From Arthrobacter echini (GTDB lineage Bacteria; Actinomycetota; Actinomycetes; Actinomycetales; Micrococcaceae), in contig NZ_VSLD01000002.1 in the NCBI RefSeq assembly GCF_008107445.1, positions 468,267-532,266 of the forward strand: a DNA stretch of 64,000 nt, given 5' to 3'. Under the pieces are notes generated by a model. The model ran no database searches. It was not told the origin of the DNA and saw only the letters and a program-made list of their open reading frames with translations. This document shows positions 39,218-48,043 of the stretch, piece by piece (position 1 is the stretch's first letter; every line of letters starts with the position of its first letter). A program made the translations under genes and the position numbers.

Positions 39218-40998
39218 TGAGTTCCAGCACAGCCGTCATCTCCGACGAACAGACCCCTGTCCATAGCGGTCCCATCCTCGAGGTCTCGGGGCTGGGCGTC
39301 GAGTTCAACGTCGACAACGAGTGGGTCATGGCCGCAGAGAACGTCTCCTACGAGATCCGTCCCGGTGAGATCCTCGCGATCGTCGGTGAATCCGGCTCCG
39401 GCAAGAGCATGTCCTCACTGGCCCTGCTCGGCCTGCTCCCCCGCAACGGGCGCTGCTCGGGCAGCGCGAAGATGCAGGGCAACGAACTGATCGGCGCTCC
39501 GCAGAGTACGCTCCGGAAGATCCGCGGCAACGACATCGCCATGATCTTCCAGGAACCCATGACGGCCCTGAACCCCGTGCTGACCGTGGGGGAACAGATC
39601 CGCGAAGCCATCGAGCAGCACACCGAGCTCTCCCCCGCCGATGCCAAGAAACGCGCCATCGAACTGCTCCTGATGGTCGAGATACCCGAGGCCGAACGGC
39701 GCTACGACTCCTATCCGCACCAGTTCTCGGGCGGTCAGCGGCAACGCGCCATGATCGCCATCGCCCTGGCGAACGACCCGATGCTGCTCATCGCGGACGA
39801 ACCGACGACGGCGCTCGATGTGACGGTGCAGGCCGAGGTGCTGGATCTGCTGCGCACGCTCAACAAACGACTCAACAGCGCCATTCTCCTCATCACACAC
39901 GACATGGGCGTGGTGGCCGATCTCGCCGATCACGTGGTGGTCATGGAGAAGGGCAGGATCGTCGAGGCTGCGCCGACCGCGCAACTGTTCGCGTCCCCCA
40001 CCCAGGACTACACGAAACAGCTCCTCGGCGCCGTTCCCCACCTCGGCTCGAAGGTAGGCGGGGTCCTGTCCGACGTCGAGGTCGTGGACGGGCGCCTGCA
40101 GATCCACGAGGAGTACGCCGAGGAGGCCCGGCGCGCGCAGGCCGACCACACCGCCTCCGGCGTGGAGCCGGCCCTCCAACTCGTGGACGTCGACATCGAG
40201 TATCCGGGCCGCTTCCGCCAACCGGCCTTCAAGGCTGTCAGCGGGGTGTCGATCACCATCAATCCCGGAGAGGTCATGGGCCTGGTGGGCGAATCGGGGT
40301 CGGGCAAGTCGACTATAGCGCGTGCCGTCACAGGACTGATCAGGACCTCCGGCGGCAGTATCTCCATCAACGGGACGGACATCACCACCCTCAGCGCACG
40401 CAAGCTCAAGCCGCTGCGCAAGAGATTCGCGATCGTCTTCCAGGACCCTGCGGCATCCCTGAATCCGCGACTGTCCATCGGCGACAGCATCGGCGAGCCA
40501 TTGCTTCTCCACGAGAAGCTCGGACGTGAGGAGCTCGACAAGCGTGTGGCCGGCCTTCTGGAGGACGTCCAGCTGCCGGTCGCCTTCCGCAACAGGTATC
40601 CGCACGAGCTCTCCGGTGGGCAGCGACAGCGCGTGGGTATTGCGCGTGCACTGTCCCTGCGCCCGGATCTGCTCGTCGCCGACGAGCCCACCTCCGCACT
40701 CGATGTCTCGGTGCAGGCCGCGGTGCTCGAGCTGCTGCAGGAACTGCAGCGGGAGCGTGGCTTCGCCTGCCTCTTCGTGAGCCACGACCTCGCCGTCGTC
40801 GAGCTCCTGGCGAGCCATATCGCCGTCCTCAACAAGGGCCGGCTCGTGGAGCAGGGCAGCACGGAGCAGATTCTCAAGTATCCGAGGGACCCCTACACGC
40901 GCCGCCTGCTCGCGGCGGCTCCCGTGCCCGATCCGCAGGAGCAGTCCAAGCGCCGTGAGCAGCGCTCGATCATCCTGGCCGCCGGGGCCACCGAGTAG
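39217..40998 (+). CDS. Fused dual ATP-binding protein OppDF
   Basis: One 593-residue polypeptide carries both ATPase domains that are separate OppD and OppF in other bacteria. Domain 1 has Walker A GESGSGKS (57-64), signature FSGGQRQR and Walker B LLIADEPTTALD; domain 2 has Walker A GESGSGKS (about 358-365), signature LSGGQRQR and LLVADEPTSALD. Each is followed by a short oligopeptide-transporter C-terminal segment. The ATG shares its A with the oppC stop TAA. It powers uptake of peptides or related solutes. Confidence 0.94.
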   Translation: MSSSTAVISDEQTPVHSGPILEVSGLGVEFNVDNEWVMAAENVSYEIRPGEILAIVGESGSGKSMSSLALLGLLPRNGRCSGSAKMQGNELIGAPQSTLRKIRGNDIAMIFQEPMTALNPVLTVGEQIREAIEQHTELSPADAKKRAIELLLMVEIPEAERRYDSYPHQFSGGQRQRAMIAIALANDPMLLIADEPTTALDVTVQAEVLDLLRTLNKRLNSAILLITHDMGVVADLADHVVVMEKGRIVEAAPTAQLFASPTQDYTKQLLGAVPHLGSKVGGVLSDVEVVDGRLQIHEEYAEEARRAQADHTASGVEPALQLVDVDIEYPGRFRQPAFKAVSGVSITINPGEVMGLVGESGSGKSTIARAVTGLIRTSGGSISINGTDITTLSARKLKPLRKRFAIVFQDPAASLNPRLSIGDSIGEPLLLHEKLGREELDKRVAGLLEDVQLPVAFRNRYPHELSGGQRQRVGIARALSLRPDLLVADEPTSALDVSVQAAVLELLQELQRERGFACLFVSHDLAVVELLASHIAVLNKGRLVEQGSTEQILKYPRDPYTRRLLAAAPVPDPQEQSKRREQRSIILAAGATE

Positions 40999-41042
40999 GG
41001 CCGGGCGCCAGGGCCACCGGGTGGGCCGCGCGGTCGGCCTCG

Positions 41043-41088
41043 AAACGTGAGGAGCCCCTGTCGTACGCGACAGGGGCTCCTCACGTTT
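41043..41088. terminator. Strong bidirectional terminator
   Basis: A perfect 21-bp stem with TACG loop lies between the convergent oppDF and oxidoreductase genes. AAA on the left and TTT on the right of the stem provide U tracts for either direction. Confidence 0.93.
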
Positions 41089-41103
41089 CCAGCCGGTGAT
41101 CGA

Positions 41104-42069
41104 TCAGTGGCGGAAGACGATCTTGCCGAAGACCTCGCCGTTCAGCATGCGCCGGAATCCGTCGGCCGCGTTCTCGAGGGGAAGGACGGTGTCGATCACC
41201 GGGCGGACACCGGTCGCGACGAGGAAGCGGGTGAGCCGCAGCATCTCCTCCCGTGTCCCCATGGTGGAGCCCAGCACCCGGAGCTGGAGGAAGAACACCC
41301 GATTCAGATCGGCCGACGGCGCAGGGCCGCTCGTCGCGCCGCAGGTCACCACGGTACCGCCCGGAATGAGAGAGCGGAGGGAATGGGCCCAGGTGGCCTC
41401 ACCCACCGAGTCGAAGACGACATCCACGCGCTCCGGCAGGCGCGCACCGGCGTCGAACACCTGATCCGCCCCGAGGTTCAGCGCGCGCTGCCGCTTCGCC
41501 TCGCTCCGGCTCGTCGCCCAGACCCGGAAGCCCGCAGCCGATGCCAGGGCGATCACGGCGGATGCCACCCCGCCCCCGGCACCCTGCACGAGCACTGTCG
41601 ATCCCGGCACTGCGGGTGAGACGGTGAAAAGCATGCGGTATGCGGTGAGCCAGGCCGTGGGCAGGCAGGCGGCCTCCTCGAAGGACAGCTCCGCAGGTTT
41701 GGGAACGAGATTGCGCTCCGGGACCCAGACGTAGTCCGCCATGGTCCCGGGGTGCCGTTCCGAGAGCAGGGAGCGTGTGGGGTCGAGGGTCTCGTCGCCG
41801 CGCCACTCGGGCGAGGACACGACGCCGTGGACGATCACCTCGTTGCCGTCGTCGTCGATCCCGGCCGCGTCGCAGCCGAGAATCATCGGCAGTCGCTCCT
41901 CGGGAAGCCCCACGCCTTGCAGTGACCACAGGTCGTGGTGGTTGAGGCTGGAGGCGACAACCTTGACCCGCCGGAAGCCCTCCGGTGCGGACGCCACGTC
42001 CAGCTCCCCGACGGTGAGGCCGGCGAGGGGATGGTCTGCGGACTGGGTGGCAGCATAGACCGCGCGCAT
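41104..42069 (-). CDS. Zinc-type alcohol dehydrogenase/quinone oxidoreductase-like protein
   Basis: MDR-superfamily NAD(P)H-dependent oxidoreductase of 321 residues. It has the GroES-like N-terminal domain (SSLNHHDLWSLQGVG, GCDAAGI) and a Rossmann domain with VQGAGGGVASAVIALA. The catalytic and structural cysteine clusters of zinc alcohol dehydrogenases are absent, so it is closer to the zinc-free quinone oxidoreductases. The ATG follows GAAGGAGCTCACGT. Substrate unknown. It is convergent with the opp operon. Confidence 0.9.
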   Translation of the reverse strand: MRAVYAATQSADHPLAGLTVGELDVASAPEGFRRVKVVASSLNHHDLWSLQGVGLPEERLPMILGCDAAGIDDDGNEVIVHGVVSSPEWRGDETLDPTRSLLSERHPGTMADYVWVPERNLVPKPAELSFEEAACLPTAWLTAYRMLFTVSPAVPGSTVLVQGAGGGVASAVIALASAAGFRVWATSRSEAKRQRALNLGADQVFDAGARLPERVDVVFDSVGEATWAHSLRSLIPGGTVVTCGATSGPAPSADLNRVFFLQLRVLGSTMGTREEMLRLTRFLVATGVRPVIDTVLPLENAADGFRRMLNGEVFGKIVFRH

Positions 42070-42192
42070 ACGTGAGCTCCTTCGGTGGCGGATGATTCTC
42101 CTCATCCTAGGTGAGCGTATGCGGCGCGTCACCGGCGGTATGGGATACTTGGATGCAGTCCCGCGGTTCCAGAACGTCAGAAGGAGAGAGCC

Positions 42193-42267
42193 ATGAGCAA
42201 GCGAGCACGGAAGAAGCGCGATCGGAAGCGCAGCAACGCGAACCACGGTAAGCGCCCCAACGCCTGA
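42193..42267 (+). CDS. Large-subunit ribosomal protein bL37
   Basis: A 24-residue, very basic peptide beginning MSKRARKKRDRK and ending NHGKRPNA. It matches the small actinobacterial ribosomal protein bL37 (AURKAIP1/COX24-like motif) that sits in the large subunit near the peptidyl transferase/decoding interface in mycobacterial ribosomes. An ideal AAGGAGAG site stands 8 bases before the ATG and a strong terminator follows, so it is a free-standing transcription unit. It is easily missed because of its size. Confidence 0.9.
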   Translation: MSKRARKKRDRKRSNANHGKRPNA

Positions 42268-42288
42268 CCAGGGGTCAGCAGTAACGGG

Positions 42289-42321
42289 AGAACCTCCGGC
42301 ACCCATGGTGCCGGAGGTTCT
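42289..42321 (+). terminator. Terminator after bL37 gene
   Basis: A perfect 15-bp stem with a CAT loop, followed by TTCG, begins 22 bases after the stop codon. Complementary A residues on the left side would also serve the convergent rsrA-sigR operon. Confidence 0.9.
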
Positions 42322-42362
42322 TTCGTTGAGCTGGGTCGTGGCTGGGTCGCCCTACCGCTGCA

Positions 42363-42623
42363 TCAGTGGTCCACGGTCTTGAGGTGATTGATGCGCCCCA
42401 GGATGTCCGCCTTCAGCGTGGCCGGGGCCACCTCGGTGCAGGAACGCTTGACCACCGAGCGGATCACGCACTCGAGATCATGCTCTTCGGCGCACTGGGG
42501 GCATCCGTCCAGATGATCCTTGATCTCCACGAGGTCCTGGTGGGAGAGTGCACCGTCCAGGTACTCGTACAGCCGTTCGATCCTCGAGTCGGCGCAGTCG
42601 CCGAGGCTCTCGCAATCGCTCAT
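42363..42623 (-). CDS. rsrA: Mycothiol-system anti-sigma factor RsrA
   Basis: An 86-residue zinc-binding anti-sigma factor of the ZAS family. The thiol-disulfide switch motif HLDGCPQC (Hx3CxxC) is present, with an N-terminal Cys (CESLGDC) and a later one. Oxidation releases SigR in actinobacteria to induce thioredoxin and mycothiol genes. The ATG overlaps the sigR stop by four bases, giving coupled, near-stoichiometric synthesis. Confidence 0.95.
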   Translation of the reverse strand: MSDCESLGDCADSRIERLYEYLDGALSHQDLVEIKDHLDGCPQCAEEHDLECVIRSVVKRSCTEVAPATLKADILGRINHLKTVDH

Positions 42624-43450
42624 TTCGTCGTCTCCTGTTCCTTGCCCGCCGGAGCCGCGACCTTCGACGCGGCAGCACTTCCTTCACTGGTTCCTGCAGT
42701 ACCCGCCGTACCTCGCCCGAGTCCACGCTCGTAGGCGTACTCGGCGAGGATCTCGCGCAGCAGCTTGCGCCCACGATGCAGCCGGGACATGACCGTGCCG
42801 ATCGGGGTGTTCATGATCTCGGCGATCTCCTTGTACGCGAAGCCCTCCACGTCGGAGAAGTACACCGCGAGGCGGAAGTCCTCCGGAATGGCCTGCAGTG
42901 CACGCTTTACATCCGAGTCGGGGAGGTGATCGAGTGCCTCCACCTCGGCGGACCGCAGCCCGGCGGACGTGTGCTCGGCGGCCTTGGCGAGCTGCCAGTC
43001 CTCGATGGTGTCCGAGTGCGACTGCAACGGTTCACGCTGCCGCTTGCGGTACAGGTTGATGTACGTGTTGGTGAGGATCCGGTACAGCCAGGCCTTCAGG
43101 TTGGTTCCCGGCCGGTACTGGTGGAATGCGGAGAACGCCTTCGTGTAGGCCTCCTGCACCAGGTCCTCGGCATCGCTGGGATTGCGCGCCATACGCATGG
43201 CCGCCGAGTAGAGCTGGTCGACGTACTGCATGGCGTCGCGCTCGAACCGCGCCTTGCGGTCGCTGTCCGACTCCGTGGAGACGTCCAGCTGGGCGTCCTC
43301 GGCCTGATTGCTGCCTGCGGGGGCTGTTGTATTCATCGAGCTGAAGTCTACTCGTCCGCGCTGTCGCGGCACCGTGCCGACCACGCGCCGTGGCGCCGTC
43401 GACAACTGGAAATCCGGCCTCTCGACCGTCGTGGTGCGTGTACTCGTCAT
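42620..43450 (-). CDS. sigR: Redox-responsive ECF sigma factor SigR/SigH
   Basis: ECF sigma factor with region 2 ([34 protein letters not shown]) and region 4 ([23 protein letters not shown], here split as [18 protein letters not shown]). From the ATG at 43450 it is 276 residues; this start has GGAAAGAGG at eight bases and lies about 25 bases after a SigR-type promoter. An internal ATG at 43336 would give 238 residues, the usual SigH length, but has a poor ribosome site. The extra N-terminal 38 residues recall the unstable extended isoform SigR' of Streptomyces. The C terminus has a 30-residue Gly/Ala/Thr tail. Confidence 0.93.
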   Translation of the reverse strand: MTSTRTTTVERPDFQLSTAPRRVVGTVPRQRGRVDFSSMNTTAPAGSNQAEDAQLDVSTESDSDRKARFERDAMQYVDQLYSAAMRMARNPSDAEDLVQEAYTKAFSAFHQYRPGTNLKAWLYRILTNTYINLYRKRQREPLQSHSDTIEDWQLAKAAEHTSAGLRSAEVEALDHLPDSDVKRALQAIPEDFRLAVYFSDVEGFAYKEIAEIMNTPIGTVMSRLHRGRKLLREILAEYAYERGLGRGTAGTAGTSEGSAAASKVAAPAGKEQETTK

Positions 43451-43481
43451 CCGTGTCACCTCTTTCCGTTACTCCTGGTCC

Positions 43482-43507
43482 AACCTCTTCACCGGTCCCC
43501 TTATTCC
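43482..43507 (-). promoter_or_regulatory. SigR-dependent promoter of sigR
   Basis: On the minus strand GGAAT (43507-43503) and GTT (43484-43482) are spaced by exactly 18 bases, the consensus for SigR/SigH promoters in actinobacteria. The expected start point is about 43475, leaving a 25-base leader with a ribosome site before the ATG at 43450. This implies positive autoregulation. Confidence 0.8.
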
Positions 43508-43641
43508 GGTTCGACCGTTCCTCTCCCTCTGTCGGGGCCCGGAGATCGCCCCCGTCCCGGCGGCCATGTCAAACTAGACTCAGCATGCTTGGTACAACAC
43601 AATCGAGCCCGGCACAGGCCGCCGGGAACCTGGAGGCAGTT

Positions 43642-44190
43642 ATGACCCTTGTCCGTGTACTCGCCCGACCCCTCATCGCCAGCAGTTTCGTGTTCTCGGG
43701 TGTGGAGCGCCTCCGCACGGCCGGCGCCACCGCCCCGCAGCTCAAGCCCGTTCTCGCCGGTGTCACCAAGGTTGTCCCCTCCGCCGCGGCCGTGACCGGC
43801 AACGAGAAGCTCGTGGGCCAGGTGCTCGGCGCCACCCAGATCGGGGCAGCCCTGCTGCTGGGCATCGGCCGGTTCTCCCGGTTCTCCGCCCTGCTCCTGA
43901 CGGTCACGACGACGGTGAACACACTGGTGGACTACCGCTCCGCGGACTCCGCCACGCCCGAGGACAAGAAGGCCCGGCGCTCGCAGCTGCTGAAGAACCT
44001 CTCCCTCATCGGTGCTGTGCTGCTGGCCTCGGTCGACACCAACGGACGGCCCGGCGTGGCCTGGCGCGCCGGTCACCTCGCCACGGGCGCCCGCAAGAAC
44101 GCGGTGGGCCTGGGCAAGGATGCACGCAAGCAGCTGCAGAAGGCTGACAAAGCCGTGCGCAAGACCGCCTCCGACGTCGTCGGTTCCTAG
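43642..44190 (+). CDS. DoxX-family membrane protein
   Basis: A 182-residue protein with four hydrophobic segments (RVLARPLIASSFVFSG first) and a Lys/Arg-rich cytosolic tail. DoxX-like proteins are membrane redox proteins, and in mycobacteria one is linked to superoxide and thiol metabolism; position beside sigR fits but is not proof. The ATG with TGGAGG at five bases was preferred; an ATG at 43585 in the same frame is less likely. It is divergent from sigR. Confidence 0.85.
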   Translation: MTLVRVLARPLIASSFVFSGVERLRTAGATAPQLKPVLAGVTKVVPSAAAVTGNEKLVGQVLGATQIGAALLLGIGRFSRFSALLLTVTTTVNTLVDYRSADSATPEDKKARRSQLLKNLSLIGAVLLASVDTNGRPGVAWRAGHLATGARKNAVGLGKDARKQLQKADKAVRKTASDVVGS

Positions 44191-44194
44191 CCAC

Positions 44195-45559
44195 GTGCCG
44201 GCACCATCGGGTGGGGTCGCGGGGCACGGGCTGTGGCCGGCGCCCCACCTGACGGGCCCGGTGGACGCGGAGATCTCCATCCCGGGATCCAAGTCGCTCA
44301 CCAATCGTTTCCTGGTCCTCGCGGCACTGGCCGACGGGCCGAGCATCATCAGGAGACCGCTCCACTCACGTGACACCGCGCTGATGATCGCGGCTCTGGA
44401 GGAGCTCGGGGCGGTCATCGACGAGCTCCCGGCGCACGCGGACCCGGGCTCCGGGCCCGATCTGCGCGTGAGCCCGCTGCCGGACACCACGGCCGATACC
44501 TCGCGGTCCATCGACTGCGGGCTCGCCGGGACCGTGATGCGGTTCGTGCCGCCCCTGGCCGCGCTGGTCCGCGGCGTCACCGTGTTCGACGGCGATCCCC
44601 ACGCACGCCGTCGTCCCATGGGGAGCACCATCGCCGCCCTCCGCGGGCTCGGGATCGGCGTGGACGACGCCGGGACCGGCAGCCTCCCGTTCTCCCTCCA
44701 CGGGGAGGGGAGGGTCGACGGCGGCCGGCTCGTCATCGACGCCTCCGCGTCCTCACAGTTCGTCTCCGCCCTCCTGCTCGTGGGTGCCCGTTTCACCGAC
44801 GGGCTGCATCTCGAGCACATGGGCGGGCCCGTGCCGAGCTTCGACCACATCCGGATGACCGTGGAGGTGCTGCGCTCCGCCGGCGTCACGGTCGACGACT
44901 CCGAGCCGAACCACTGGCGGGTCTCCCCCGGAAGCATCCGCGCCTTCGACGTCGCCGTCGAACCCGATCTCTCCAACGCCGGCCCCTTCCTCGCCGCCGC
45001 CGTCGTCACGGGTGGAACCGTCCGTGTGCGGAACTGGCCCGTCGGCACCACGCAGGTCGGCGATCGCTGGCGGGAGATCCTGCCGCTCATGGGGGCGTCG
45101 GCAGAGCTCGACGGGGATCTCCTCACCGTCACCGGCGGATCCTCCCTGCGCGGCGGGGTCTTCGCGGAGACGTCCGAACTCGCACCCACCGTCGCTGCCT
45201 TGTGCGCCCTGGCGACGACGCCGTCCACCCTCACCGGCATCGCCCACCTGCGCGGGCACGAGACGGACAGGCTCGCAGCCCTCGTGGCCGAAATCAATGC
45301 CCTGGGCGGCGATGCGGAGGAGACGGCCGACGGCCTGCTGATCCGGCCGGCCCCGCTGCACGGGGGCGTCTTCCACACCTATGACGATCACCGCATGGCG
45401 ACCGCGGGGGCCATCGTGGGCCTGGCAGTGGAGGGCGTCGAGGTGGAGAACATCGGTACCACGGCCAAGACCATGCCCGACTTCCCCGAGCGCTGGGCCA
45501 CCGTGACCGGCACGCACGCTCCGGCGGAGAGTCCGACACGCGCGGAGCCCGTCGTATGA
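44195..45559 (+). CDS. aroA: 3-phosphoshikimate 1-carboxyvinyltransferase (EPSP synthase)
   Basis: Sixth step of the shikimate pathway, joining PEP and shikimate-3-phosphate. The 454-residue protein has GSKSLTNR near residue 32, LAGTVMRF, and the C-terminal HRMATAGA motif. The GTG at 44195, four bases after the doxX stop, was chosen; GTG codons shortly downstream are alternatives. It overlaps rsgA by four bases. The sigR-aroA-rsgA neighbourhood is conserved in actinobacteria. Confidence 0.95.
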   Translation: MPAPSGGVAGHGLWPAPHLTGPVDAEISIPGSKSLTNRFLVLAALADGPSIIRRPLHSRDTALMIAALEELGAVIDELPAHADPGSGPDLRVSPLPDTTADTSRSIDCGLAGTVMRFVPPLAALVRGVTVFDGDPHARRRPMGSTIAALRGLGIGVDDAGTGSLPFSLHGEGRVDGGRLVIDASASSQFVSALLLVGARFTDGLHLEHMGGPVPSFDHIRMTVEVLRSAGVTVDDSEPNHWRVSPGSIRAFDVAVEPDLSNAGPFLAAAVVTGGTVRVRNWPVGTTQVGDRWREILPLMGASAELDGDLLTVTGGSSLRGGVFAETSELAPTVAALCALATTPSTLTGIAHLRGHETDRLAALVAEINALGGDAEETADGLLIRPAPLHGGVFHTYDDHRMATAGAIVGLAVEGVEVENIGTTAKTMPDFPERWATVTGTHAPAESPTRAEPVV

Positions 45560-46686
45560 GCGAGGCCGGGAACCGCCGCGGCTCGCGGGCCTGGGACGAG
45601 TCGGACGTCCGGATCCGGCCCAACAAGAAGGGCACCCGCCCCCGCACCAAGAACCGCCCCGCCTACGAGGACGCCGTGACCGGCCGGATCGTGACCGTGG
45701 ATCGCGGCCGCTACACCGCCGTGGTCGACGAGGACACCGCGCAGGAGCGGATCGTCGTCGCCGCGCGTGCCCGCGAGCTGCGCCGTGAGCCCGTGGTTGC
45801 CGGAGATCTCGTGGCACTCGTCGGGGACCTCTCCGGAGGACCGGACTCGCTGGCCCGCCTCGTGCGCATCCAGGAGCGCCGCACGGTCCTGCGCCGGAGC
45901 GCGGACGACACCGATCCCGTGGAGCGCGTGGTCGTCGCCAACGCGGACCAGCTGGTCATCGTTGTCGCTGCCGCCAATCCCGAGCCGCGAACGGGCTTCA
46001 TCGACCGCGCGCTCGTGGCGGCCTACGACGCCGGGATCGAGCCGCTGCTGTGCATCACCAAGGCGGATCTGCGGGATCCGACGGAGCTGCTCGCCAACTA
46101 CGAGCACCTCGATCTGCGCGTGATCGTCAGCAGGACGGACGACGGCGTGGGCGTCGAGACCACCTCCGACGACGGCGACTCCGCCCGGCTCTCCCACGGC
46201 GCCGTGGACGCCCTCCGGGCCGAGCTCGACGGCCAGGTGAGCGTGCTGCTCGGCCACTCGGGTGTCGGGAAATCGACCATGGTGAATGCGCTGACGGGCT
46301 CCGCGCGCGCCACGGGCGGCGTGAACGCGGTGACGGGCAGGGGACGCCACACCTCGTCGTCGGCCCTGGCCCTGAAGGCTGCCGACGCCTCCGCCGGGAC
46401 CTGGATCATCGACACACCGGGTATCAGGAGCTTCGGGTTGGCCCACGTGGACGCCGACCGGATCCTGCAGGCCTTCCCCGATCTGGAGCCGGGCACGGAG
46501 CGCTGCGAACGCGGGTGCCTCCACGATGCCAACGCCGTCCATTGCGGACTCGACAGCTTCGTGGAGGAGGGACTCGCCGGCGACTCCGGGCCGGTCAGGC
46601 TGGCCAGCCTGCGCCGCCTGCTCAGCGCCGGGAGCGCCGACCCGCGCGGCTCGGCCCACGACGCCAAGGAGCTCGGACACCAGTGA
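45556..46686 (+). CDS. rsgA: Ribosome small-subunit-dependent GTPase RsgA
   Basis: Circularly permuted GTPase of 376 residues that helps late 30S maturation. Order of motifs is G4 (ITKAD), G1 (GHSGVGKST), G3 (DTPGI), then the zinc-binding segment CERGCLHDANAVHCG. An N-terminal OB domain precedes them, with a basic tail rich in Arg/Lys in the first 40 residues. The ATG overlaps the aroA stop. Confidence 0.95.
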   Translation: MSEAGNRRGSRAWDESDVRIRPNKKGTRPRTKNRPAYEDAVTGRIVTVDRGRYTAVVDEDTAQERIVVAARARELRREPVVAGDLVALVGDLSGGPDSLARLVRIQERRTVLRRSADDTDPVERVVVANADQLVIVVAAANPEPRTGFIDRALVAAYDAGIEPLLCITKADLRDPTELLANYEHLDLRVIVSRTDDGVGVETTSDDGDSARLSHGAVDALRAELDGQVSVLLGHSGVGKSTMVNALTGSARATGGVNAVTGRGRHTSSSALALKAADASAGTWIIDTPGIRSFGLAHVDADRILQAFPDLEPGTERCERGCLHDANAVHCGLDSFVEEGLAGDSGPVRLASLRRLLSAGSADPRGSAHDAKELGHQ

Positions 46687-46846
46687 TACAGCCGATCGCT
46701 GATAGACTCAGGAACGTTGTTGTTTGCGCATTATGATTCTGAGCCTTGACCCTCCACCTGGAGTTCGACAGCTTGTGACGATAAGCGGGTAACGAACACC
46801 ACGATGAGCCCCGAACGTCGGGGCACTCAAGGTAAGGAAGTACAGC
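46687..46846 (+). promoter_or_regulatory. Promoter and long 5' leader of cspA
   Basis: A -10-like TATGAT at 46732-46737 precedes about 100 bases of leader ending in AAGGAAG eight bases before the cspA ATG. The leader contains a GCCCCGAACGTCGGGGC hairpin (about 46808-46824). Long structured leaders are the known site of cold-shock control in csp genes; here this is inferred. Confidence 0.5.
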
Positions 46847-47050
46847 ATGGCTACTGGCACAGTGAAATGGTTCAACGCCGAAAAGGGCTTCGGCTTCATC
46901 GCTCCCGATGACGGCGGCGCGGATGTCTTCGCCCACTTCTCGGCGATCAACTCGAACGGCTACCGTTCACTCGACGAGAACCAGAAGGTCGACTTCGAGA
47001 CCACCCAGGGCCCCAAGGGTCCCCAGGCCGAGAACATCACCGTTCTCTAG
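46847..47050 (+). CDS. cspA: Cold-shock protein
   Basis: A 67-residue single-OB RNA chaperone. RNP1 is KGFGFI and RNP2 VFAHF, and the sequence keeps the usual aromatic surface residues (W8, F9, F17, F19, F30). It carries a strong ribosome site and is followed at once by a terminator, so it is monocistronic. Confidence 0.96.
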   Translation: MATGTVKWFNAEKGFGFIAPDDGGADVFAHFSAINSNGYRSLDENQKVDFETTQGPKGPQAENITVL

Positions 47051-47081
47051 TCTTCCCCGTGCCGCTTCGCGCGGCGCAGGA

Positions 47082-47122
47082 CGGAAAGCCACCGCAGGGC
47101 GCGAGCCCGCGGTGGCTTTCCG
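47082..47122 (+). terminator. Terminator after cspA
   Basis: A 14-bp stem extended by an inner 4-bp GGGC/GCCC helix with one bulged A lies 32 bases after the cspA stop. GC-rich with TTTCCG at the right foot. Confidence 0.85.
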
Positions 47123-47203
47123 CTGTCCGCACCCGATGCGGCCCACTCCTGACTGCCGCGCCGGGGCACGGGAAGCGCCGGTCGAGACGATAGGTTGATC
47201 GAT

Positions 47204-48013
47204 ATGAGTTACACGCAGGGCTACAACGACGATCTCCGGCTCGCCCACATCATGGCCGACTCGGTGGACGACCAGACCATGTCCCGTTTCAAGGCGCTCG
47301 ATCTGCGGATCGAGACGAAACCCGATCTGACGCCCGTCACCGACGCCGACAAGAGCGCGGAGAACGCGATCCGCGGTCAGCTCTCGCGGGCCAGGCCCCG
47401 CGATGCCATCCTGGGCGAGGAGTTCGGCAGCACCGGCTCCGGCTCCCGCCAGTGGGTGATCGATCCCATCGACGGCACCAAGAACTTCATCCGCGGGGTC
47501 CCCGTGTGGGCAACCCTGATCTCCCTGATCGACGAGGGCCGGCCCGTGGTCGGTCTCGTGAGTGCTCCGGCGCTGGGCAAGCGCTGGTGGGCCGCGGAGG
47601 GAACGGGCGCGTACTCCGGCAAGTCCCTCGCCGCCGCGCAACGCCTGCGCGTCTCGAACGTCTCCCGCCTCGCCGACGCCTCCCTCTCCTACTCCAGCCT
47701 GTCGGGCTGGCGCGAGCGCGGCGCACTCGCCCGTTTCGTGGACCTGACCGATCAGGTGTGGCGATCGCGCGCGTACGGTGACTTCTGGTCCTACTGCATG
47801 GTGGCGGAGGGCGCGGTGGAGATCGCGTGCGAACCGGAACTCAATCTTCACGACATGGCGGCCCTCGTTCCCATCGTGACCGAGGCGGGTGGTCGCTTCA
47901 CCTCGCTCGACGGCGAGGACGGACCCTTCGGCGGCAACGCGCTGGCCACCAACGGCACCCTCCACAGTGACGTGCTGCGGATCCTCAATCCCGACGTGGA
48001 TGACCTGCTCTAG
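47204..48013 (+). CDS. hisN: Histidinol-phosphatase (inositol monophosphatase family)
   Basis: Inositol-monophosphatase-fold enzyme of 269 residues with the metal motifs GEEFG and [15 protein letters not shown] and the C-terminal [16 protein letters not shown]. HisN-type enzymes of actinobacteria dephosphorylate histidinol phosphate; closely related enzymes act on inositol phosphates, so the assignment to histidine synthesis is probable, not certain. The ATG at 47204 is used; a TTG three codons earlier is possible. Confidence 0.88.
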   Translation: MSYTQGYNDDLRLAHIMADSVDDQTMSRFKALDLRIETKPDLTPVTDADKSAENAIRGQLSRARPRDAILGEEFGSTGSGSRQWVIDPIDGTKNFIRGVPVWATLISLIDEGRPVVGLVSAPALGKRWWAAEGTGAYSGKSLAAAQRLRVSNVSRLADASLSYSSLSGWRERGALARFVDLTDQVWRSRAYGDFWSYCMVAEGAVEIACEPELNLHDMAALVPIVTEAGGRFTSLDGEDGPFGGNALATNGTLHSDVLRILNPDVDDLL

Positions 48014-48043
48014 CGCCTTCCCCGACGTCCCCGGTTGCCACCG

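Noticed and set aside
43501..45378. Leftward open frame of 625 codons over doxX and aroA
   Set aside because: It is antisense to aroA, which has complete EPSP synthase motifs.
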